Below are positions 1 to 13,200 of a stretch of 64,000 nucleotides of DNA, piece by piece. A program made the translations under genes and the position numbers. Each line of letters opens with the position of its first letter. The first letter of the stretch is position 1. Source of the stretch: Pomacea canaliculata (taxonomy: Eukaryota > Mollusca > Gastropoda > Architaenioglossa > Ampullariidae); NCBI RefSeq assembly GCF_003073045.1, contig NC_037597.1, forward strand, positions 1,233,190 through 1,297,189, read 5' to 3'. Under the pieces are notes generated by a model that was not told where the DNA came from, did not search any database, and worked only from the letters and a program-made list of their open reading frames with translations.

Positions 1-1292
1 ATATAGAAGGTTTATGTTCGGTAACTATACTTCTAACTACCTGTGTTTAAAAAAATGAATCGTTTAGAGTCAAGTTAATCTATTAATAGAAATTTCTATG
101 TTGACTGAAGTTATCAATTGCGCAATCGAGGCGCGCACGGGTCGACGAGACCATGCATGTGTAGTCTAGTAAAATAGACTTAATTATAAATTTAAACAAA
201 TGTCGATGTTTTTAATTCTTATTTGTAAATTAATTAAGCAGGTTTATTTATCGATAGTTCGATCATTTGTAATTTATTGCTTTGTATGTTGCATCCTGTT
301 TCGGAGTACAGTAAAGAACTATTGCTAGAAATGACTTGAAGCAGCAACACAACATCGTTGACAAGCTATCAGTTCTGCTGCATGGGTGAAAATATGAGGG
401 TCTTCTTACCGTTTATTTATTTTTAATAACACGGGATGTGTCTGGACAGCACACTCACCAAAACTGGAAGCCTCTGGCTTGTATAGCAACGAGCTGCGCG
501 GTGATTGGTCATAATATCAACCCCTTTCGGGTTTTCCACAAACGAGTTACATTCAGGGGAGACCATTAACAACTACCATATGGTCAGTGAGGTTCGTAAC
601 GTGGGTTTTGCGACACGAGATAGTGCTACACAACACAGAAAATGGAATTGGCGATCTTGCTAGGGGACAGACATCGAAATATTGAAGGTTTCCAAATACG
701 CTGATTGTTTATTAATTTTTGTGTCCATTTTTAATTATCAGAATAAACAGAAAATGAGTGAGCGAGCTATTTGCTTTGTAAATTGATGATTATGTTATGC
801 TATTTATCACTTACTGATGAACACGCAGTTGACAGTGGCAACATCAATCATCAATGAGAACTTACAGTTGAATGCTTTTGTGTACCTGTACATTCATTTA
901 TCTCGATCTGTGAGAGATTCCGTCATCAGTAATCGATAGGTTCGGAAGTCTCTGATGTCTCACAACTGTGAAATAATTTCAACATTACCACACCCAGGCA
1001 TCACGCATTTTACTTGATCAAAAGAGATTAAAACATCAGCTAAAGAAATATCCACCTATAGGAGTATAGAATTCTTCATTCAGTTTGCAAAGATTTGTAC
1101 AGTTCTGGAGTATATATGTAGTAATAGTATGTAGTAGCATTTATTTTCTGAAGTTATTATTGTGTCATTTATTTTTAATACATGGCACAAAGAGGAATAA
1201 CTGGGGGACCATTTGGATAAGAGATTTTGGTAACATTAATAAAGTTAGGTGCAGCAAAGGTAATAAGGTATGCTTTACATTTTATACTTTAG
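1..1292. other. Upstream region and 5' end of TTC27
   Basis: AT-rich sequence with no complete gene recognised. It should hold the promoter and first exon of TTC27, whose first clearly homologous exon begins at 1293 after a good acceptor. An ATG at 642 opens a short frame, MELAILLGDRH, that resembles the vertebrate TTC27 N-terminus (ELAILRG), and it ends at a possible donor near 686. The splice phase does not fit exon 1293 directly, so an intermediate exon would be needed. The true start is therefore unresolved. Confidence 0.4.
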
Positions 1293-4200
1293 AAATGTAT
1301 TGTGGATCTTGATGAAATTGAAATCATGAGGCAATTAATGTTTTATTTTGGAAATATTTGGGATGCCAGAAGAAAATGTCCACCTTCCATAAGCTTATTC
1401 TTGGGAGGAAGATTTGAAGAAGTTTTACAACATGATTCATCAAAGCAAATAATTGGGCAAAATCCTGGCAACAATAAATATTTGGATGGTGCAATAGTTC
1501 ACAATGTGCAATCATATCTCACCACTGAGGCTGGAGATGACACTTCCTTAAGGTAGGAAATATGTTATAAACTATTAGGTGGATGTTAAAAACAAACTGC
1601 ATGAAAGTGAATTTTAATATTGGTTTTAAAGATAGTATACACATTACCTTTATAGTATGAATCACAATGTTCTCTTGATAGATTCATAACAAATATCTTT
1701 TGTTCATCATTGTACTCTTAAAATTGAAGTACAACATATAGTTTCTTCATTAACTTTACCAGATGACCTGTCTGTTAGGAGTAATTGCTGCCTTGGCCAA
1801 TGGGCTTAGTGGCACTAGCTCAATGGGCTTCACTGCACCCAAGTTTATTTACTGTTGACTGCAATCTAAGGCTCTGTAAAAAGAGCTCAGCTGTCTTTTT
1901 GTTTGGTTTATTGTTTATACTTAGCTGTTACATTGGCTGTTGATATTTTTGCCACAATCATTGCTTCCCCTTGTTGCTTGCAGGGAAAGGATGGGTGGGC
2001 ATCAGAAAATGGGGGTACAGCTTCTGGAACTCTTCTAAAAATTCCTTAGAATTCATCAATTCTGGCTTTTCCAATCAAGCATCAGTCGGTAGCACAGCTT
2101 ACCCGCTTACACACTGCTGTTTGTGGTAAATTGCACCCCAGCCCAGCTTTGGGGTCTCTCCATGTTGGTGCTGTACTTAAAGCCCATGCTCCAGCCTGGT
2201 TCTGTTTTGGAGCGCCATGTAGTGTAATTGTTAATATACTTGCTGTCACCACTGCAGTGAGAGGCTGTGGGTTCAGATTTTATCTCGGGACACTCGGGAT
2301 GTCTCCTGTGAGTGCTCAGTCACTAGTGATCCAGCCCTTACCTTCTTTCAGACAGTGACCCAGGCTTTAAGGACTTACCTTTATAGATCATGTCCTCTGC
2401 AGGAGGGCTGGTCATTGCTTTACCTCCCTTTTTGGATAGACCTTGTCTTTCAGGATTACATGTCAGTGCTCATGAAATGTGGATGCTGGCTGCCTTCCAT
2501 AGAAATGTGACTGCACAATATATGACCTCTGCTGGGTGACACTCTGACTCAGCCTGGGAGGCTGTTCTGCACATTTTCAGCCCATCTTGACTGCAGTAGA
2601 CACCACATCTTCATATTACTTCAGCTGTGCAGCAAGTATGGTATTGGCAGAGTCGACGTTATTGTCAGATTGTCTAGTAAAGTTAATGAAGAAATCTAAT
2701 TTTCCTTGAAAATCCCCTTTTTTGATACTTACCAGATAACTTAATAAGCATGCTCACCAGCCTTCCCCATGACTGCATGAGTTAACAAAAAGACTTCTGA
2801 GCTCTTGTTTTAAAGCCTTGTATAGGGATTGAAGGTGGAGGCACCTGTGTACAGTGGAGCCTCAAGAGGCTAGGGCTGCTAACCTCATAGATCTGGGCAG
2901 TAATTCATTTGGTTAAGGCTTTAGCCACTAAACTTCTAATAATTGGGTCATCTGGTAAGTATCAATAAAAGAGAATTTACAAAAAATAATTTTGACAATG
3001 AAAGGATGAATGTGGTATCTAGTTTTGACATTTTTTATTTAGGGAACTGGAGGTGCTGGTGACTGGGGCAGCATGTTTACAGTTGTTCGTACAGAATAAC
3101 TGGCTTGGTCCTCTGACCTCTGCTCCACCATCCTGTTTTCTCCCTGATGCATGGAGAGATGACACAGTAAGCAATTAAAGAAAAAAATCTGTGTGGGTGT
3201 GTGCGTGCGCATGCATGTTTGTGTGTGTACATGCTGTTGATCACATACATGTGTGCATGCAGGGACATGGAATGAACTTTTGATATGTGTGAGGGTGGGC
3301 ATATGAAGGTGTTAAGGGGTTAGAAAAATGTATGCATTTGGTGAATTGCAGTTTGAATGCATAACATACATTCAAAAGGGAATGTTTGCCGACAATCACA
3401 AAGTTGATCTGGCATAAATCAGTGTTATTATTCTTTCTTATATCCAGATGGTTCAAGATTTGGCTTTGACATTTTTGACTGAAGATGGTGAGCCAGCCTA
3501 TAACCTATCAAAGTATGCAGCTTTTTTACAGATAGCCCGTATCATTCTCCTAGACTGCCGACACCTCTGCTCATCGCTACAGGTGTTGTTTATTTTATGA
3601 ATCAGCTTGAACATGGCAGTGAACTAAATCTGTTTTTTAAAAAACAACATGTCACATAATTTGATAAACATTTTCAGTTTTAGTATTTAACTAAAGAAGG
3701 AATGCTTGAGAATATTGGTACTAACTTCAGAATACTTTCATTTTAATTTACCATTTTGTGCTGTGAACTTTAATCACTTGAAATTCATTTGATGTTGATG
3801 TCAGACATGGGACTGGTGGTTAGTGCGATGTCTGGGGATACAACAAGCTCTGCTAGACCAAAATCTCCAACGTTACGGGCCACCATTCTGGAAAGAATTG
3901 AAGACAGTGCGTGTGCATGCATAATCATAGCCGATAAGATTCCTTATTTGTTTTTAATAATATATTTAAGCCATGCAGTGTGTTCTCAAACTTGAAAGAA
4001 AACATATCTTATTAAACATAATGTATGCCTAGATTTATGCTTCCTATTTTCAGTCTACCATGTGATACTGATCAGAATCCTGGGTATCATATGCATACAT
4101 TATTTACACGCTGTCCTAAAATGCAAATCCTGTGTAATCACATATCTAGTCTTCATAAAAATCTTTCCTGATCTTTAAATAACAGAAAACAATTGAATTT

Positions 4201-7200
4201 TCAGCATAACTATTTTGATGTTTTTCTAACTTTCAGTAATAGCAAAATGTTTAGTGAGAAGCCAATAGAAACTGGACTTCAGGCTTATGTTATTATTAGT
4301 CCTTAGAAATGAGATCTATTTTTATGAGTCGATAACTAAATTGAAAAAATCTTTCACATAAATTATCTGATAGGCAGTTTTAGCTCAGTGTTTTGATCAC
4401 TAGAAAGTGGTTTGCTTTTGTATTATTTGTCACTGAATGCCTTCTTATTTTGCAGTCTCAAAGAAGGAAACACTTCTCACTAGTGATTCAAACAGGTTTG
4501 TTGCCCATTTATAATGTTAGCTTGCATTTGGAAGTTGTTTTTTTTTGTAGAGATGTTTTCTGATTATGAATTTCCCATGTAAGAGATGGTTGATGAAATG
4601 CTGAACTTTCTTTCCTCTATTAATCACAGTGTAGTTTTTTTCGCAATTGCTTTGAACATTTGAAACTGAGGGTGGGGACAGTGAGATGAGCTTAAGGCAA
4701 ATGTTTTGTTGTTTGTATCAGAGATATAGCTGTGCTGTTTCACGTGGAAGCCTCACGACTTTGTCAGCTATACTGGGAAGACGCTCATAGTAGAGAACAT
4801 GTAGCTCAGGCTAAGAAACTTGCTGGTATTCAGGTCGAGCTAACAGGTATTGTAGACATTTGTCATCTTTTCAGTTTCTTTAATCTTTTGTACTTGAACA
4901 TTGTCCCTCTCCTCTTTTCCACTGTTGTCATATTGTCTGTCTGTACATAACACCTCTCTCACACACACACACATAGGAGTTAGGGAGGGAAGAGAAAGAG
5001 ACCACAAAGTCTTCTTTGTAAACATGACTTTGCTAACCACTAGTTAAGAAATGCTGAGATTTCTTGAGAGATCCTTCTTATTAAACCTTTTAAATTTGTT
5101 TTCTCATCTGGTGGGGTTTTGTTTGTTTTGTTTTTGAAAAACTATTCAGTTTTACAGAGCTAGCGTCACTTCAGCCTCAGTGATAATTCAGGGTTAGCTT
5201 CAGTGTATAAGGTTTTGTTTCAGTTGTTGTTTAGATTGTGATTGTAATTTTAATCACTGACATCAGTTTATACTTATCTACGGTATATTGTTAGTGTTTT
5301 AGTCTTCAGTCCTAATTCCTTATTTGCCCTTTGTAAAATATCCAGGTGCATTAGGGAAGCGGACACGATTTCAAGAGGAGCACAAGGCCCAGCTGATGGT
5401 TCGAGTCACAAGAGAGCAGGGGGAGGAGACTCTGTCTCAGTGCAGTTTTTGTGCTTCAGAAATTGGTGTTCCCAAAGTATGTGGTTCCAAAATACAATAA
5501 AATAACCTGTACCTTGACAAAATGTCAAGAGTTCCTAACTTATGCATTTCATGGTTACATAAATGTTGACCATAGGTGCAAGTATTCCTGTTACAGTATT
5601 TGTTTCTTTGTTCTGTGGAGAACTGTACATTCTTCTAGAGATACCTGCTGCATTGAAAAGCATAATTTTTTTTATTGAGGTTTTTCTCCTTAGAAACCTT
5701 TTCCTGTTGTGGATAAAAGGGTAATGGACTATGAAATGAATGAACAAACATGCAGAACTTCCCTGCTCTGTGCAGATATGACAGTCATCAATGAATTATA
5801 GTCATTGATGATGATGATGGGATAGGTCTTTATTTGTGACTAAATATGAAATGTATAATTTTGTTTTCCAGAACCTTCCTATGGAGGATGACACTGTGTT
5901 GAACAAAATTGATTTCAAAAATGCTGAAGATAACATTGCAATCAAACTTTGCCCATTGGAACAAGCCTTACTGTTTGCTGTAATGTAAGAAAATCTTTTG
6001 TTGATTTTAGTACTGACCAAAACACACTTTTCCTAAGCAAGTGGCGGCAGTATTGTACATGCACTAAAATCTCTTGCTATTTTGTTTATCTTCAGGATAA
6101 ATTATTGTTGTCTTTTCTTTCAAGATTGTAACTGATGGATTAAAGTTTCTTTATAAATGCTACAGAAGCTTTCAGCTTTTAGTTTATTCACTTGTGATCA
6201 TTGAATCTGATGTGATGGGTAATTATAAGACTGTCTTTTTATAAGATAATAATGGATCCAATGATAAATAAATCGTGCGTTGCCAGATGCAGTACTGCTA
6301 CAGTACAACCATGCAAAGTACTATGATCATGCAGAGATGTCTTAAATATTATTGTTGTCATGTAACACAGTACTTAAAAGATCTACTGCCAAACAGCTTA
6401 GGCAAATCTTGTTTTTGCGTTTTTAACTATGAAGAACACATTGGTTAGACATATCACTCCCCGAGTGAGTTTACTTGACTTGCTTTGCTGTTTAATAATT
6501 TCATTCATACTGCCTTCATCATTACACTCATTTCATTAAATTCTTTGTGTTATACTTTATAAACAATGCACGTCCCTGCCTAAACACACCTCTTGAATCA
6601 TGTTTCAGTTTGCAAAAAATGTCATGAGTTTTTGATACCGAAAAGTTTGATTTTGCAGATTAAGCTAAACCATTTTTTAATACTTATTAATGTAGTTATT
6701 TTTTGTTGTTGTGACAAAAGGTTTATACTTTTTTTTTCTAAGAATCCTGTTGCAGAAAAAAAAATTACCTTCAGCTAAAACAATTTCATGTTAAAATATT
6801 CGCACAGTTCATGAAGATAAAATAATTGCAAGAGGAAATTGTAAATTTCCTATATATTATATATCATGCTTGCCTTTGAGCTCAGGGTGACAACTCATTA
6901 ATGAGAGACAAACTCAGAGAGGATTTCTTCATATGTCTAATTTTGAATATCAAATTATTGTAAAAATTACAGCATAACAGTTGTGTGGTGAGCTCACTCG
7001 TAATATCTACTAATATAATTAAGTACTGTAGTAGATTAAGAAAGTATCATTGTTTCAAAGCATTTGTATCATCAGTCTCTACCAACATTCAATACATGGG
7101 CACTAGTTATTTAGTCCGTAATGTCTGTTGCTATTTGTTGAGACACTGGTCATTCTTTCTTGACTTTCTAAATAAAACTGGCATTCATAAAGAAATGTTG

Positions 7201-10200
7201 AATGCACAACTACACACATTAGAGAATTCTCTCATAATTTTGCCTAATTTACCACCTGATTTTTTTTTCTATTCTTTGAAAGTATTAGCATTTAAAATAC
7301 AGACCTCACAACTCACCTTAGTACCTTACATCCCCACAAGGAATCCAGGACAGTCAGTTGGCACTTTCCAGATCAGCTTTATCTTCCTGCTGAGGCGTTT
7401 TTAATCCAGCATTGGCAAAACTAAAAGCATGGGTGTAATCAGATATTGAGATAGGCAACGACTATAACCTTGTCTTAATGAGCCTGAAGTTAAAGCTGGA
7501 GGGCAAAATGCCACTCAACCAACCCTTGAATTCCCTTTGACTTGGAAAGCTGTAAGACTCAAACATTGTGAAAATCTTCAGTACTCAAACTGGAGGTAAA
7601 TTTACCACCATAAACTGCGGACTAGCTTCGCTGGAAATATTGAGGAGGCTCTACTTTCAACACCCAATGAAGTGCTAAAAGTGCAGTGGGAGAAGAAACA
7701 ACTTTGCTGCAAAACTCAACAGAATTATTTAAGTTTCTAGCCATGTCGGTAGATGCTTAAAATCTATAAGGATATTACTGATATAATAACTCAATATATT
7801 TGATAGTGTAATATATTATACTTAATATATATGATTATCGTACATTTGTCTTAAAGGGAAGCCCATCGTCGTGCGGTAGCAAGTGAGAGGCTTACAGAGG
7901 AAGAAGTTATGGCTTATCTTGATGTGAGTTAAAATATTAATATAGAGCAGAACTGACATTAGAGGTACAGAGATAATTTATTATTCGTCCTTGGCCTAAC
8001 CATGTATTTGCAGACATGAAAGAAAAGATTTGTATATGAAATTTCCTATATATGCCAGGATGCTGAAATGTATTTTGCTGATTATTCTTGCATTTAAAAA
8101 ATAACTTGTGAAAATTTTATTACAGTTCATTCTAGATCAAGTGACTAGTTGGTCAGTGGCTGTATCAGCCCTTGTTCGCCGATCTGTAATGGAGAAGAAC
8201 AGTCGCCGTAGAGTAGAACGTTCTATGCAGCAACTTGAGGTTCGAAGTTATTAGACTTAATTGATATTGGCTTTGATCATTGCATCTTATGCTATCATTT
8301 TTTTGATACTAACCTCTTGGTATCAAAGAGAATTTCCTTGCTTTGTCATTGTTCTCCAAATCTTCAGTGAGGGTGCTATTGCTAAGGTGATTGTCCTTGC
8401 ATTGTCATCAAAACACGTTTTCTCTTTGTATTTACCAGATGATAGATATCATTTTATGTTTTTACATGATGGTTCTCACATGAGGCTCAATGTTTATGCG
8501 AAAAAATACCAAACCTTTAGAGAAGAATTATTGAAAAATTGCTGGCAACACACAGCAAGGTTTTATGTTGCTAAGCTAAACCTCAGAAGAAATTTAAATC
8601 TTAAAATAAAATAATAAAAATATTACAGTTGATTACTCTATTTCATTTTACCAGGAGCTGGTGAACAACATTCACCGGCAAGAGCCTACTGCAGCTCACA
8701 GGCTACATCTTTTCTATGCTGTGTTGCCCCCAGCATCTTGGGTGTTGCAGGTAATTAACTGCAAATTTAAAAAGGGCTTCTCTGCTTTTAAAATTCTATT
8801 TTATTTGTGTCTTTTTTAGTTTATTTGAAACTTTTTCTTTTCTGTTGCCATGAATGTGATTCAGGAAACTTCTTCAGATTACACTGTTGTCATTAACAAA
8901 ATAGTGGAGAGTTTTCTTTCCTTTGGATTATTTGTCCTAAATGTGATGCAAAAGGCTGAAAAGATCCAGCTTTGTGCGAGAGACGCAGGCACTACACAGA
9001 AAATACCAAACAAAGCTTCCTGCACAGGTGTACCGACTCTCTACCTCGTTTACCATCTGCACCACAGTTCCTCACTCACAGCATAGCGACGTGAGCAAGA
9101 GAGCCTGACGCTAGCCATGCTAGAAGAAAGGTTCATGGATAAGGGCTACACAGACGGGTCAGCCACAGACGCTATCCAGAGGGGAGGGGCCGGCGTGTAC
9201 ATCCAGTTCCCAAATGGACAGTGGCAGGCAGCAGCAATTGGCCTCCACTGTACAAACTATAGAGCAGAAGTCCCTGGTCCACGCAGCAAACATCATCATC
9301 AACCGATGCTCTGTCGGTGCTGCAGGCAGTCAACAATAACAAACTGCCAGACTGGAAGCCGCGCTGCTAAACATCAAGTGCTCAGAACGGCTCTGCAGTG
9401 GATCCCATCACACTGCGGGATAGATGGGAATGAGGAAGCTGACAGGATGGCTAAGTTGGGTGCAGAGGACGAGCAAGAAGACAATGCAGTCAACATGTCA
9501 AGATGACCACTGGACAGTTACCATCAGCTGTCCAGACCGGACCAGGTCGCTATCTTCCGTCGGACCGGCACAACAGGGCGCTTCACCACCTACACAGGAA
9601 GTTGCACCTCGTTCCCGAGATGCTCATGTGGAGAGGCAGACCAGACTGTAGAACACATCCTACAGGACTGTAGGAATCTCCGTACCCTCGGAGACCCTGC
9701 ACAACAAGCTGTACGGGCCAGTGAGTCTCTACAGAAGACACCAATTTTATATCAAGAGCTGTCTCCAAGTGTGAAAGAGGCGAACGACAAAAAAAAAAAA
9801 AAAAAAAAATGTGATGCAAGAGAAAATTTTTCTATTTTCAGGCATCTTCTGCTTATGAGTCTTTTGTACTTTTTTATAGTCTCTTAGTTGCTAGGCAGTA
9901 ATGATCTTAGTTTCATTTAAGTAAGAAGGTTATCATTCCTAATTTTTTTTTTCTTTAAGCTTTGAGTTCTATAGATAAGAGTAGGCAATCTCAAGATCAT
10001 GATGCTAAGAGTGATATATGCTTCCAGATTTTAGTGGTTTGGTTTAATCCTAGTACAAGTGATGGTAGCAAAGGTTAAGAGAGGTTTTGAAGAGTTTTCT
10101 TCATTCCAGATAATTAGACTGATTGGCATAGTAGACTATACCGCATGGACAACTAAAAATGGATGTAGCAGTAAAACTACTTTGTCACTAGTAGTTTAAT

Positions 10201-13200
10201 TCATTTAATAGTTAATTGTATCACTTTCAGGGCGAGTTGGCAACACTGCTTATTTCACTAGGTTGTGTCGGGGCTGCTCTTGACATCTATGAGCGCCTGC
10301 ATTTGTGGGAAGATGCCATTTTATGTTACCAACAACTTGGAAAGAGAGAAAAGGTTGGTTTTTTAATCCTTTTTTCAATTTGTTTTACTTTATGATCTTT
10401 CTTTTATAACAAATAACAACAAATAGGAAATTAAAAGATCGCAGATAAAAAAGAAATTGATGTGCTGAAAGAAAAGGTTTAGCTTTAGTTTAAAGTTCAT
10501 GCTTCTTGTTTAATGAAGTTTTCTTTGAATTTGTCAGCTTATATTGTTTCTGTTCTGTGGATAGGCAGAGTCTGTTATCCGTGAACAGCTTGCTGTAAAA
10601 GAAACTCCAAATCTGCTTTGTTTCCTTGGTGATGTGACTCGCGACTCATCACATTACCAGCGAGCTTGGGAACTGTCCAATCAGCGCAGTGCACGAGCAA
10701 TGAGATGTCTTGGTTATGTACATTTCTCAGAAGAAAGAGTAAGCTGAAAATGCCAGGGCACATTGTGTAGCAAGCATTGGTCTTAATTTATAGATGGGAA
10801 AAGTTTTGGGTAGTTATGTCTTGACCCATAGCTATTTGCTTCTTCTTATACAAATCTGATGAACATTTTATATAATATTATATACTTTTAAAATTATTTC
10901 AGTAATGCTTAGTGAGATAGCAATTTTTGATGGATGCACAATTATCCTTTAAGTTAGGAAGAAACAAATGGATTTAATTGTTGTATTTTTTTATGCATGC
11001 TTACTGATAGATCAATTTCATTTTGTTGTGGGTAAGTTAAATTATGTCTGAATAGAGGAAATGTCACAGTGATCTATTTCTTGCTTTTTTTTCTTAACTT
11101 TTGTGTCATATAAAGCATCACACCACTGACATAGATGACAAATATTTTGTACTTTTTCAGTATGATGCTGCAGTGGAGTGTTTTGAGAAATCTCTTACCA
11201 TCAACTCTTTACAGGTATATGTGTCTCTGTATATGTGTCTCCAGTGTGCGGAGTTCTTTTCTGTGAGTAATTATAAATTATTTCTGCAGGAATGAGGGTA
11301 AAATTAGTCTCATATGGAAATGTCCATTTTTTTGTATGTAAAGATTCCTGTGTGGTTCACATGTGGCTGCGCTTGCATGGCTGCTGAGAAATATGAGGAC
11401 GCAGTAAGAGCGTTCCGGCGCTGCGTCAACATTGACTATGATGTAAGTAATATTAAGAGTAATTTTAGATTTTCAGTTATGGCATGAGACTTTTTTTTTT
11501 TTTTTTTATTTGAGAAGTTGAATGTTTGCATGGTCACAAAAGCATGCAAATATGCTGAGTCAAAGTTAAATCTTTTTGTTTTGAAACATAAGAGCACTGT
11601 TTAAAATATTTGTGAACTATAATGTCAGTAGAGAGATTTTGTGACAGATACAGATATGAAGTCCAGTTTATGAGGAACAATAATTTATTTCAGAATTTTG
11701 AGGCTTGGAGTAATTTGGCTACAGCCTATGCACGTCTGAAGAAAGTGTGAGTTAATTGATAATACAGTATATGGCAGTGTAGGGAATTTTAAGAAGCTTG
11801 TCTTTCTGGTATGTTATTTTCTTTTCTAACATTATTGTTGATACAATTATTCTAATATCTATAACTTTACATGAAAATTAAAACTGCACTTACTTTTACT
11901 TCCATTTCTGATTTACACTGTACTAACATAGAACATCTTATGTACTAACATGCCATGTTCCCATTTTTCTGTTTTTGTACTTATAAAGAAATGGAAGAAA
12001 GGCAATGAAATTGTTTCTGTTGAGATAACTCAAATGAAGCTAATTTTTATTTCTTCTGTATTTTTCTATTTTTCCTTAACCCACTTAGTGCAATGCTTTG
12101 TTGGGAAGTACAGGGAAGGCGATTTTTATTATTTTTATTGCAAGTTCAAGTTTTCTTCTTTCCAAAAATGTATAGGTTTCTTGTTCTAATGTTTACCTCA
12201 GAGCAGTAATAATAAAAAACAAACTTCACCCACTGTCGCCTTCACAGTCTTCAGTTATAAGCCAGTCATTGTAATGTTATATTTTTATGTGGCTTCTAAG
12301 AGGGTTAATAGTGATCAAGGGTTATTGTGGAGCCCTAAGTGGCCAGAAAGGCTAACCGCACTGACATTTGCTTGGTTAAAGAGTAGATGTAGCCACTATG
12401 TTCCTAATAGTCAGGTCATCTGGTACACATTGAAAAAAGAGAATTTACTAGGAAATGTTCATTTTTTAAATTTTATTTAGGGACAAGGCATTTCTTACTG
12501 TAAAGATGCTATCAAGTGCAGCTACGAGAACTGGAGGCTGTGGGAGAACTGTCTGCTGGTGTGTATTTTGGTTTTTATTTTTAGCTTTTTTTAACTCACA
12601 TTTGCTGAAATCTAGGTGGACAGAAATGTATGCAAAAAATCTCAGATGTATGAAAAAATTTGCAGTTTGCCACAGACTGTGGGGAGTTTGAAGAAGCCAT
12701 CAGGGCTTATCACCGCCTTTTGGACCTCAAGGACAAGTGGATAGATGTACAGGTGAGTTCTTAGTTTAGATGTAGTTTTTCTCAGTTCATTGGTCCACAG
12801 TGAGGTGGGGGCAGCTGGCATGATGGCATGACATGGTCCCAACTGGAAAGGGACGCCCAGAACCGGATCCGATGGCGTGGTGTAGTTGCAGCCCTATGCT
12901 CCACTGGGGGAGAATAGGAACAAGAAGACCATTTCCAGCTGTACCTCGTTCATAGAGATCTTTGCTTTGCTGCTGCTGTTGACCATAACTTTGCTCTTTT
13001 CAGTGCTGGTCTCCATTCCATAAGTGTTTGAACTGTCTGTCGGTTTGTAGATGAGGTCTTGCAGTTCTTTGTTGGTACCTGCTAACAGGTCTATGTCATC
13101 TGCAAGGCGTAGTTTGCAGATCGTTCTTCCACCAATTGAGATAGAAGTATGATGCTCTCTAAGAATATATGAAACAGCACTGGTGTTAGGGGACATCCTT

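Noticed and set aside
6985-7330. Long open frame upstream of the LINE remnant
   Set aside because: Only its last part (from about 7320) matches a LINE; the rest has no recognisable similarity.
8261-8614. 117-codon open frame on the plus strand
   Set aside because: Sits in a TTC27 intron between two well-supported exons; no motif, no splice or start support.
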